A stretch of DNA of 64,000 bases. It comes from Tetraselmis striata. Taxonomy: Eukaryota; Chlorophyta; Chlorodendrophyceae; Chlorodendrales; Chlorodendraceae. The translations under genes and the position numbers were made by a program. Shown here in pieces: positions 49,083-59,298 of the stretch. The notes beneath the pieces were generated by a model. That model was not told the DNA's origin, ran no database searches, and was given only the letters and a program-made list of their open reading frames with translations. Each line of letters starts with the position of its first letter. Position 1 is the stretch's first letter. Location: NCBI GenBank assembly GCA_006384855.1, contig VCJN01002011.1:62001-126000 (forward strand). Direction: 5' to 3'.

Positions 49083-50889
49083 GAGGTGAAGCAGAAGCCC
49101 GAGCCAACTGCTCCCAAACTCGAAGCTCCCGCCGAAGTGTCTGATACCAAGATTCATGGGTCGACTACCGGGCAAGCGTCTGGTTTTGGAGCCTCTGGTT
49201 CTAGAGTGGTGGCTGCCGAGAGGTCCCAAAGAAGAGTGCCAGCACTCCTCAGTGTCGGGACGGATGAAGACCTCTTCAGCACAGAAGAGGAACAAAGGCA
49301 ACGGGTTTTTAACCTCGACGTCAGCACGCATGCACCCGTCAGAAAGGCAAAGCTCATGACGTATGCCAATTATGTCGACTTCCACGGCGTCGGTAGGTGT
49401 AGAGAGGATGCAAGATGACGCCTACAACGACTTCAGTGACAGGAGATGCTGGACCATACACTGGTTTTAAAATCCGGGCGGTCGAGTGGAGATCTATCCC
49501 TACATGGAATTGCACTCGTCCAGCCCTTTGATCGGCAAGGACTTCTCTGATGATCCGAAAGCGCGATTTCTCGCATGCGTCGGAAAATATTGGATGCCAG
49601 GATGGGAGAATGGGAGCGCTACGAGGTAAGGAAAAACTTTTGAGTCTTTTGAATTTACACGGCGTTGCAAGTTTTGATATTTCCGTGCGTGCCCATGCAG
49701 ATCCATCCGGAACCTCATCGCTTGGAATTGAGCAAGGAGATAAGGATCTCAGTCGCCTTTGAGAATTTGCTTCTTCACGCGATCCAACCGCCACTCTCAT
49801 CCCAACCGCGGTTTCAATCGTACTACGCATGGTCTTTGGTCGAGCGTAGTCCACCTTCTGCCTTTGCGCCAGCTGACCAGCTAGCGCAGCCCACCCCGAG
49901 GGGGTGTTGGCGCAACTGTTGAAGGGCTTTGCGCTTGAAGAGATCCCCGTCTCTGACTTGACCAACATTGACAAGGATTCCGTGAACGCTCTTCCAATCG
50001 GCGAGTATTTCGCCATCCCGCCGGCCTTGAAAGTTTTTCACCACACCGGTGCCGTCGAGTGGATCTCTTACGGCAAAATCAGAGTCGAGATTGCTGACCC
50101 AGAGATGAAGACTTCTCAGGGTGGTGACATCAACATGCTACTCGCCAATAGAGTCAACCTCGTCACCGACAAGGACACGGGGCTACCTCACATTTTCAGC
50201 TTCCCATCCGAGAAGTTCGTCGCCCCACCGGCGGAATTTGAATTATGTTCTCCCAAGCTACAAGACTGCAACATGGTGGCGCAAAGCTACAAGGTAAATG
50301 CCCTTCAATTTGCATGATCAGATAAACCTCATAATCCCGAAGAATCCAATGCGACGTCCGACATGTTTTCAATTGTTTTACAAAGGAACCCTTCTTTGTC
50401 CGCCGAAATTCTTCAGTGTCCTTCCCGGTAGTCAAGCAGCAAAGTATCCCCTTTTAGTACGAGCCCCTCGCTATGACCATGGCCGACTTCAAGGACCAAG
50501 TGGCGACATTCGGAGGCGGGCAGGCGCTGAGGTTGGCGGATGATTCAATCTACGAGCCCGAAATCGACATGATCGTCCGCTACCTGACCTACATGGACGC
50601 GCGCCACGGCAACATCGACGGCAGCCACAGACGGGAGGCGAAGCGGATGGTCAAGTTCAACTACCCGGAGACCTACTGGGACAACAACGGCATCTGCTTC
50701 ACGTCGGACAAGATGTACATCGGCATGTCACCAGAAGTCTGTCGCTACATGTCGCTGAAGCTCATCGAGGATGGTCACACTGTAGTCGGGGACACATCCA
50801 TGCACAAATTCACAAACTATTGGTGAGTGACAATACCCAATGCCTCCCACACCATTATCAGTCCTGGGATAAATTCCTCCGCGGAAAAA

Positions 50890-51662
50890 ATCGATTTGCC
50901 ATCAGTGGGACGAAATAGGTATGTCATCAATTGGACGAAATAGGTATGTCATCAGTGAAACGAAAACCTTCTGTCATCAGTGGGACGAAAAAGGTCTTTG
51001 ACCTGTGAGCCGAAAACGGTCTGTCATCAGTGGGACGAAAACGGTATGTCATCAGTGGGACGAAATCGGTATGTCATCAGTGGGACGAAATCGGTATGTC
51101 ATCAGTGGGACGAAATCGGCATGTCATCAGTGGGACGAAAACATGTCCGTCATCCGTGGGACGAAATATGTTTGTCATCAGTGGGACGAAATCGGTATGT
51201 CATCAGTGGGACGAAAACATGTCCGTCATCCGTGGGACGAAATAGGTTTGTCATCAGCGGGACGAAGACCTTCTGCCATCAGTGGGACGAAATTGGTATG
51301 TCACCAATGGGCCGAAAACGGTCTGTCATCATTGGGACGACATCGGTATGTCATCAGTGTGACAAAAACGGAATGTCAGCAGTGGGATGAAAACGGTCTG
51401 TCATCAGTGGGACGAAAACGGTATGACTGTCATCAGTGGGACGAAAATAAGCATGTCATCAGTGGGACGAAATCGGTATGTCAACAGTGGGACGAGAATA
51501 GGTATGTTATCACTGGGGCGAAAAAGGGTTTGTCATCAGCGGGACGAAAACCTTATGTCATCAGTGGGACGAAACATATAGGACTGTCACCAATGGGCCG
51601 AAAACGGTCTGTCATCAGTGGGACGAAATCGGTATGTCATCAGTGGGACGAAATCGTTATGT
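50890..51662. repeat. 25-bp minisatellite in an intron of the methyltransferase-like gene
   Basis: About 30 copies of a roughly 25-base unit containing GTCATCAGTGGGACGAAA, with small variations and a few length changes. Because 25 is not a multiple of three, all frames rotate through the unit and long open frames are by-products. It lies between the exon ending near 50823 (TG|GTGAGT) and the next coding segment near 51738. Confidence 0.95.
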
Positions 51663-54478
51663 GGATTGATTGTTGGATAATTTGCACAGAACCTTCGCAT
51701 ATGCTTCGAGAGCTGGCATGCGAATCAGGCTGCAGAGCGACGGGCTTTTTTTGAATCACAATCTCACACCAAAGTCGTGAAGAGGTCAAGAAGTTTGAAC
51801 AACTCCAACTTGAACTGGACAAGATCGGCATCAAATACAAGAAGAGCAGTGAGTTCGCAAATTTGATCGACCTCTGCTCGCGCCCCCTTCGGTAAGTTGC
51901 CGTCATTGTGGAATTTTAATTTCCTATTTCTTTTGGTTCTTCTGACTCGGTTGTTTTACGCAGTGCCTTCGAGCCACTTGAGCAGCTTTCTGAAGCCTAC
52001 CGGCACGTTCAGCTTTGGGTACGAGGATCGAAGGAAGCAAGAGGTAAACTCCAAGAGTTGGCCGCACTCTACGAACGAGAACTTAATCGACTCAAGAGTC
52101 TCAACCAATGTAGACCACTTTCCCCGAAGGAGCGCGGAGCAGTTTACGAAACCATTTGGAAGGCCATCAGTGCAATCCTCGACGACAAGAAGTACGGCTT
52201 CGGCACAGACCGAACTCACTTCCAAGTCGCCGTCATGAATGTAAGTTGCAACCTACCCCCACTAACTCCCCATCCAATAATATCATTCCTATCTAATTAA
52301 AGCCGTTTTGCAACACAGGATTATGGCTTTGGCCCCAAGCTACCCTGGCTTGACGAGCCGTCTCTTGCGAAGCAGAGCGACAGCGCCGATCTTCCTGTGG
52401 GACAGATGTACTTGGTGGTTGGTTTGCTCATCCAAGGCGAGTACTACGCGACCCCAAACCTCTACGAGTTGGTACAAAACGTCAAGGATGCCGGCGACGA
52501 TGACCCCATGGTTGTTACGCACACCAACGCTGAGTGGCATGGCGAAGATCGAGACATGGAGGTTTCGTGATCTCAAGCGTCGGGCGAGCATCAAGCTCAT
52601 GAATGCCATCGACACGGCCAAGGGCAGGAAGCCAGTGGAACTGCTGACGCCATACGAACCGGCCGGACGTGGGGGGAATACCTCTCGGGCCACATCATCG
52701 ATCACGATGTGTCAGCCAATGTGTCGGATGAGCAAGCGGCCGCTCGCCTTGACACACTCACCAGGTTCCGAGCCAAGGTTGATGACCTCGGCCCAAGCGG
52801 CGTCCCCAAAAAGCTCCAGGATTTGTTCAAAGGTTCTCATCGCTCCGGTCCTTCGATGGTCTTGATGACCCCTCCCAAGAGATGGGGAGTTGTGAATTCT
52901 GCCGAGTGCCTCACCCCAACACCGGTTCGAGAGCACATCGCGGCCACCAACACCAACATCAAGAGTCGGGCGTTCCACATCAAGAACCAGATGCCGGACT
53001 TGGTGATATCCTTCTTCACAGAGTTTGCTCTTCAAGCATGTGCTCCGCTGCTTCTCGCGAGTTCCACTCCAGGGTTTTCTGAGGAGCGGTGGATATCGAT
53101 GAAGGTAAAATAGGGGTTTCTTTCCGCAAATTGTTTCTTTCCTTCAACATTTTTCACTGTGTTAGCTATTAAATCGAATCGGTTTTTGAAACTTCAGACC
53201 GAGAAATTTCCAGTGATGCCCAGGGGCGAAGGGGTCAACTCTAAAGATGATGATGTCTTTTTGAGATTGGAGCTTTGCAAGACTTGCATAGTGGAGGGCG
53301 ACTTCAAGGCTCCCGCGACAAAAAAATCGTGCGGAAGCCATGTCGGAAGTGGGTGCCAACAAGGCCACAATGTTCATCGCCGACGCGCTTTTCGGAGCTG
53401 GCTCGCACACTTGGGACTCGAAGGATGATGCGTGGGGCACGGACGACTTCAACGACGGGTTTGCTTTCGCCAGGCAAGATACCCCTCCCCCCACAACCCT
53501 GATGCGTATATGACTGTGCTTTCATTTATCTCATTTCCAATTTTCCCCGCGTATGCAGCAAAATATCCTGACTGGATCTGCTGACGTCCACATTGCTCTC
53601 GATAGGTGCCATTTCTTCATTCACCTCTTGGACCATCAGCTTGGATCCGCGATCACAGCGGTTCAAAACCAAGCCGAGGAACTTGCCTATCACGTCCTGA
53701 CTTGGGCCAAAGACTGCGGTATGAGGATGGGCAGTTCTCTGCGTCACGACGCTGAGTACTACATGTACGTCAGGAAGCCCCCGCCAAGCATCGTAGCTCG
53801 CAACATTTGCGCCTTTGATCCCCGACGGTGAGATTTGATTCGTGGACGTGGCCGGCTTGTTTTTCAACATCACACTCTGAGCCGGTTTTGCCTTGCCAGG
53901 TTCTCCACGTCCATCATGCTCGGCCATTTCAAAGACTCTGCCAAGTTGAAGGACGAGAATAGACATACTGTGAACAAGTACCAAAAGCCCATCGCGCTCT
54001 TTTCCAAACACCTCAAGATGGCGGCAACAGACGGGACAACAATCGTCGACGTCACAGCCGGGACTGGGACAACCGCTGTGCGTGAGGAGTGCAACCCGGG
54101 TGAATGACATAACAATGCGATAAAGCATAAAATTAACGCCTCGTGCGATTTGGCACGCCTACATGTCGCTGCGGCCTTTTGTGTGTTGTGGGATTGCTTT
54201 AGTCCGGACGACCACTCGTTCCCACACAGGAACTTGAAGACCGTCCTCATTGACAACCAAAAGATGCAAATCGCTGGGATGAAATCCAAGATGAAGTCAT
54301 GGATCAAAGAAAAGCCATGGGACGAGACTCAGAGACTGCGTCCAGATGACTTCCAAAAGTGGCCGGGTCTACCCCTTCCAATGACCCTACCTGGAAGAGC
54401 AGCGGGATGGAGGAGCTTATGGCGGCAGAGAAGAGGAGACACAAGGCAGCAAGGCGCTGAGGGGATTACTTGGTCGAA

Positions 54479-54512
<34 letters not shown>
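54479..54512. repeat. (GAT)n microsatellite at the end of the methyltransferase-like gene
   Basis: About eleven GAT units. In one frame this would give a C-terminal poly-Asp tail, in another poly-Met. The Asp frame also reads a sensible lead-in (GMEELMAAEKRRHKAARR), though a TGA separates the two. Confidence 0.9.
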
Positions 54513-55020
54513 AGTACACTTTTCCACAAAAATAGCCTTCCCAAGCCGCTCGCGCTTATTATGTCCCAACTTGGACGGAGTCTCAGCCCCCGACGGAACA
54601 AACTACTTGTAACCATTATAACGTTTCCTTCACTCTTGATTTGTCATGCTTGGACGGAATTGTTTATTCGACTTAGCACAAATGCACCAACCGGCCTTTA
54701 CGTTAGCTATCAATCCCACTGCGGACCCCAAACCCTAATTTAGACCTACCCACCATGCACCGCGTGACTTGGTGCAAAAAAGGGTTGAATGACTGTTCCC
54801 CGACGACCTACGCGTGCTGCTCCTTTCAGTGTCAGAGCACCCCCGTATTGCGCGTCTCCTGCACCTTTTCATCGACCACGTAAAGTCTGTCCCCGTGGTT
54901 CCTATTGCCTTGGCCGAGACAAACTTCTGGGCGGTCACCCCAAGCGAGCCGTCCAAATCTTGGATCGCCGCAACAATGTCGGACTGGCTCTCTGCAGCCG
55001 TTCGGCTTGCCGGTTGTTAT

Positions 55021-56601
55021 GTACTCTACATTGCTGTGCTTTGTACTGCGGGAGCCGACGAAGGAGCGAAGAATTGGCGACTGAGGCCGACGAGAATGAG
55101 TACAAGCCAAGCGAAGTACGAGTATGAGCATTGCGGGTGCGAGTACAAGTGAAGGCGAAGTACTGGGATGAGGACGACGAGGCGACAGTACGCGCGACTA
55201 CAAGGCGACTAGTAGTGCAGGAAAGTATTATGAGTACCCACATGGGGTGCGAGTAACCTGTACTTACGCCTGCGTACCAGCAGGAGCGCGATTGTCGTAC
55301 GCTTTGGAGTCACCTGTTAAGAGGATGATGATACCAATAGTCGCTACTGTGCCGATAACGGCTGATACATGTCGGTTCTTGTCGATGTCGCGCCATCGCC
55401 AACTCGCGTCGTCGGAACTGTAGCTGGGGTCGCGAGTCGCACGTTGCTCCGCCGTCATGGCTTCGCAGCTTACAGCGTCATCGTTACACATCTCGGATCG
55501 AACGTTCGGCTGCTCCTTGGTACTCGCAATCTCCGTCCCTTCGCTAGTTTATAATTTCGCTCGCTCGTTGTCGCCTCCTCCTCATCGTCGCTACATCGTT
55601 CTTGCCACGTCGAACTTGACTCCATCTATCAAAGCCGGTGCGCATCCTCGGTGGGCGTCCCCGCCATAGGATCCTTGACATATGAAGTCTTCTTCTATCC
55701 CTATCTCGCCTCTCGCTCTCGTCGCTATGCCGCTTCTCTTGTGGAATCCGGAACCATGTGCTCCGGTCACCGCTCCGAAACCAAGTGTTACAACCCCCCC
55801 CTAGGACTAAGGCCGAATAGTCGTCTTGCCATAGATAGTCCTAAAGCAGGAAGCTGAGTCGAGCGCCCATTGGATCGTTATTCCACACGGCCAGGAATAA
55901 TGAGCGGAGATTTGGGAAAAGGGATTCTTACAGTACCGGAAGCCGGTAGCCTGGGTGACTGGCCCGGCGGTGGTTTTGCTGGCCTATTTATAGTCGCTGG
56001 TTTCCGTCATTCCGTGCGCTGTGTACCGATCCAATTTCCGCCACCTGTGCCGCGTCTAACTACTAGACTGATACTAAAATCGACGTGTGCGGTCCTAACC
56101 TGCGGCCCGTCGCTATTTTCGTCATATACTACTAAGTACAGACACGGTTGCTGGCACCTTCGTCTGTCCGCAGCACAGTGATATAATATTTGACTACTAT
56201 TGCTATAGCAAGTGCTAAAGCGTTCTAGATGGTTCTAGTAGGCTCTAGTACCTACTACTAACACTCCGCTAAGGCAGCGCTCCATCTAACGCTTGGTATC
56301 ATCATCCTCTTAACAGGTGACACCAAAGCGTACGACAATCGCGCTCCTGCTGGTACGCAGGCGTAAGTACAGGTTACTCGCACCCCATGTGGGTACACAT
56401 AATGCACTACTAGTCGCCTTGTAGTCGCGCGTACTGTCGCCTCGTCGTCCTTGTCCCAGTACTTCGCCTTCACTTGTACTCGCACTCGCAATGCTCATAG
56501 TCGTACTTCGCTTGGCTTGTACTCTTTCTCGTCGGCCTCAGTCGCCAGTTCTTCGCTCCTTCGTCGGCTCCCGCAGTACAAAGTACAGCAACGTAGAGTA
56601 C
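55021..56601. repeat. Long inverted repeat: about 310-bp arms, 957-bp loop
   Basis: The arm 55021-55336 is the reverse complement of 56294-56601 with high identity. Shared phrases include GTACTCTAC, GCGGGAGCCGACGAAGGAGC, GCGTACCAGCAGGAGCGCGA and CACCTGTTAAGAGGATGATG. The loop, 55337-56293, has no recognised gene. The right arm ends about 40 bases before recombinase-like coding sequence. It could be a foldback element, a DIRS-type inverted terminal repeat pair, or two inserted copies. Confidence 0.85.
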
Positions 56602-57275
56602 ATTACACCGGTGCTGCCCCTCTCACAGGCACTTCCCGGAGCTCACACAGCCTTCGAAAGGGGCCAACGTCTGCCACTAACGCCATCGGAGCTCCACTGT
56701 CCCACATTCGCTACCAAGGCGGCTGGGCCACTAACTCCGACGTCGTTCTGGACTACATCGACCCCAACGTTCTTCCTTCACCTGGCGCGTGGTTCTTCTT
56801 TGGTCACTACATCGCGCCCTTCCGCCACTTCGTTCAAGGTCCAACATGACTCTGCAGCGGTGGCCTTCCCGGTGCCCCCTTCATGACCTGGCGCTACCCC
56901 TTCTCCGTCAATCCACCGCTCTCTCCGTTCGCTCATGACTGGTAAAGCCAGACTCAACTTTGAAATGATCTAAATTAGTTTATGGGGTTTCCTCCCTTTC
57001 CCTAACCGGTTTTCGGCTACGAGTGCTGCTCAGTGGTACGCACGGAACTAGGCACCTGTCCTTGCGCCCTTTTGGGGTGCAGCACGAGTAGACACAAAAA
57101 GCAGCCATACCAGCTGAGCCTGCCATCTTCCAGTTTTCGCTGCGTTACACGCAGCGCCCCCGTGACTCCGGTTTCCCTCCACGCTTTCACTTTACCTTCC
57201 TACCAACTTCGGCTCTTTTTCCTGTAATACAGCCTGCGCGACTGTTTTGGCAAACCAGACTTAACTTTGAAACGC
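56602..57275 (+). mobile_element. Tyrosine recombinase tail plus B1-A2-B2 repeats of a PAT-like element
   Basis: At 56640-56830 a frame reads SSHSLRKGPTSATNAIGA, then RYQGGWATNSDVVLDYIDP. This is the H-x-x-R box, the second conserved Gly-Gly-Trp region and the Tyr nucleophile of a tyrosine recombinase. After it come B1 (about 56940-56965, TGGTAAAGCCAGACTCAAC), A2 starting TGATCTAAATTAG, and B2 (about 57242-57268, TGGCAAACCAGACTTAAC). The A2-B2 stretch also matches 7771-8128 in diverged form, including ACCTTCCTA and AACAGCCT-like phrases. RT is absent. It is a 3' remnant of a coding relative of the short elements in this window. Confidence 0.75.
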
Positions 57276-57472
57276 CCGTATGTATGACCCCGCGGCGCGG
57301 CTTTGCGTCGCACAACGCGCAAGAGTAGCATCAGGACAGACGAAAACCAGCTAAAGCAGTAACACGACGTCAACAATAAACAAATCCGTGCTGCTTCCCC
57401 CCAGCCTGCTCTGCAAGACAGGGTTGAGAGGAAAGCCCGCTGCATCCGGGTGTGCCAGAGCACGACGCTGCG

Positions 57473-58381
57473 ATGGCCGCCGTGACGTGCGAGGAGGTGA
57501 GGAGCGCAGCGCTGCTCAGCTGCGCGGCGGCGTACAAGGGCAATCCAACACCGATGCCGTCCCCATGCGGCCGGCCGCAGCACCCATGGGCCAAGCACGT
57601 GCCCGAGGACTGCGTGGCGGACGACCCGGGCTGCCTCCTGGGCTACTTCTCGGTCCTCACGGACATGCAGACGTTCGGCTGCGCCGAGGGTGGTGTGTAC
57701 GGCCGCCTCGCGCTTGACCGCTGCAGCCGGCGGTGCTGGGTGGTGTTCCGAGGGACGCAGGACATCAAAAGCTGGCTCCACAACCTGAACTTCGATCACG
57801 TCGAAGTGCCTGGCATCCCAGGTAGCCTCCATTTCGGCTTCGCGACGCAGCTCCAGGCGGCCTTGCCCGTCGTCAACGAGTACGTGAGGAGCCGCTGCCC
57901 GGCCGGCTTCTCCATCTACACGACGGGCCACTCCCTCGGCGGCGCCCTCGCCACGATGTACGCCTCGTACGTCAAGCATGCCAAGCCCGGGGTGGGGGTA
58001 TGCTGCCTGGTGTTTGGGAGCCCTCGAGCCGGAAACGCAGGCTTTGCGGGTGCGCTAGCTGGCACCGATGCCCGGGTGGTGAGGTTCAACATGTGGGCAG
58101 GCGGGGAGGCGGATGATCGGGTCACGCACCTTCCTGCAGCGAGCACAGGTTTCAAGCACGCGGGGGAGCATCGCCTGCTGCGCTTCGGGGACCCTCCTGC
58201 CGCCGACGCTAGCATGGTCTCCAGACTTGTTGAAATGCACCATCATCATCGGTATCTCAAGTCGGTGTTCGCTCTGCCTCAGCACATCGCCTTCGGCGCT
58301 GCGCTTGCAGCCATGCCTCAGGAGGAGCTCGCGGATGGCAAGTTGGCAGAGCTGATCCAAGTGGGCCGCCAGCATGTATAA
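57473..58381 (+). CDS. Class 3 (fungal-type) lipase, intronless, 302 aa
   Basis: ATG at 57473 is the first Met in frame; a GTG lies just upstream at 57452. The alpha/beta-hydrolase order of lipase class 3 is complete. The oxyanion region is VVFRGTQDIKSW (about 90-101), the nucleophile elbow is TGHSLGGALA with Ser154, the strand after it is VFGSPRAGN (180-188), the catalytic Asp is most likely Asp215 in ADDRVTHLP, and a His comes from HHHHRYL (256-262). No signal peptide is evident, so a cytosolic or lipid-droplet enzyme acting on acylglycerols or galactolipids is likely. It is uninterrupted and GC-rich like host exons, unlike the retroelement sequence upstream. Confidence 0.9.
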   Translation: MAAVTCEEVRSAALLSCAAAYKGNPTPMPSPCGRPQHPWAKHVPEDCVADDPGCLLGYFSVLTDMQTFGCAEGGVYGRLALDRCSRRCWVVFRGTQDIKSWLHNLNFDHVEVPGIPGSLHFGFATQLQAALPVVNEYVRSRCPAGFSIYTTGHSLGGALATMYASYVKHAKPGVGVCCLVFGSPRAGNAGFAGALAGTDARVVRFNMWAGGEADDRVTHLPAASTGFKHAGEHRLLRFGDPPAADASMVSRLVEMHHHHRYLKSVFALPQHIAFGAALAAMPQEELADGKLAELIQVGRQHV

Positions 58382-59298
58382 CAAGCTGTCATCCGCGGGG
58401 ATTGCGGCGAGCTTGCGCAGCATGTCAATGGGCAATACATGGCTGAAACAAGGAATGTCGGCCTACGATAGACACATGCATCAGCCCCAGGCGCGCGTTT
58501 TAGAGGACGAAGACTAGGCAGGTAGGCAAAGCCATCCTGAACTGAGCCCAGTGCAGTGGCAGACAAAGAGAGGAACAATGGGGATCTGGGTGTTGTTGAG
58601 GGATAGATACGTACTGCGAACACCCGTGAGTAAGCATGGATAGCTGCCTGGACGGCCCCATGCTGTGAAGGCCGCCTAGGCGATGCGGCCACCTGCTCAA
58701 GCAGCACGGTGCAAAGGCTCCAGCGCTCCGCACAAAGCCAAAGAATAATTGAGCAGAATGGATGACCCGCATGATGGAGCAATTACAACCTATGTTTTCA
58801 GAGCACGCACAAAAGCACCCACACCGTGTGGATCTGCGCCCAACACGAGTCACAATGTTTGAGGAGACCCCATCCTTGCGACGTCATGATGTGCAGGGCA
58901 GCCGGAGTAGGTCATCCCGGAGCCCTGGCGGTCCCCGGCGCTGTCCCCTCATTATTGATGGAGGGAAGCAGACAGTGGAGGGGGGGGGGGGGGGGGGGGC
59001 GCCTTGGGTGCTTGCACCGTAGTTTGCGACTGTGCACTATACTACTGCGGCAACATGTGCAGCACTTTATTATGCAACTCCGAATGCTACCTCGAAGCAC
59101 CACTTGGCAGCGGGCGGCGGCAAGACGCGGCAATCACTGCCAATATCGGTCATCCCCCCCCGGAGCGTACGCATCTACCTTTAGCTGAGATATGTTGGCA
59201 AGCTGTCGCTCTACAATGTGCCAGGTGGCCATATGGGCGGGCGGGTGGCCGCCGCGCGCCAGGCATAGCGCCCAGGGTAGCGCGCAGGTTAGCCCGCA
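58382..59298. other. Intergenic gap between lipase and phosphodiesterase genes (convergent ends)
   Basis: The two genes converge here, so this should hold both 3' ends. A run of 20 G lies at 58981-59000. No coding sequence was found, and no clear polyadenylation signal such as TGTAA could be chosen with confidence. Confidence 0.45.

Larger units (their letters stand above)
48630..54512 (+). pseudogene. Multi-exon gene ending in a beta-class DNA amino-methyltransferase-like domain, with frame breaks
   Basis: Reading plus strand: a first exon around 48.63-48.76 kb (no ATG seen), an intron ending TTTTCAG, a Glu-Pro repeat exon to 49391 (donor CG|GTAGGT), then exons near 49.43-49.62, 49.70-50.29, 50.45-50.82, 51.74-51.89, 51.96-52.24, 52.32-53.10, 53.34-53.47, 53.6-53.83, 53.90-54.08 and 54.23-54.5 kb. 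Introns are short with GTAAGT or GTGAGT-like donors. The last four exons show methyltransferase features in beta-class order: a DPPY-like position (ADALFGAG, 53382-53396), HVLTWAKD (W-x-K), then KPIALFSKHLK, DVTAGTGTTA (motif I, near 54046-54078) and LKTVLIDNQKMQ. An in-frame TAA near 49477 and frame changes near 49.9, 50.46, 52.57, 52.67 and 54.35 kb argue for decay, or for sequence errors. Confidence 0.55.

Noticed and set aside
50980-51754. A 249-codon open frame across the minisatellite
   Set aside because: It is made of a 25-base repeat read through all three frames, with repeated VGRN/SSVG/ISGTK-like peptides. Flanking splice sites place it in an intron.
54150-54743. Poly-Met C terminus of the methyltransferase-like protein
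   Set aside because: The GAT microsatellite gives Met only in one frame; the same frame leaves the methyltransferase homology well before it.
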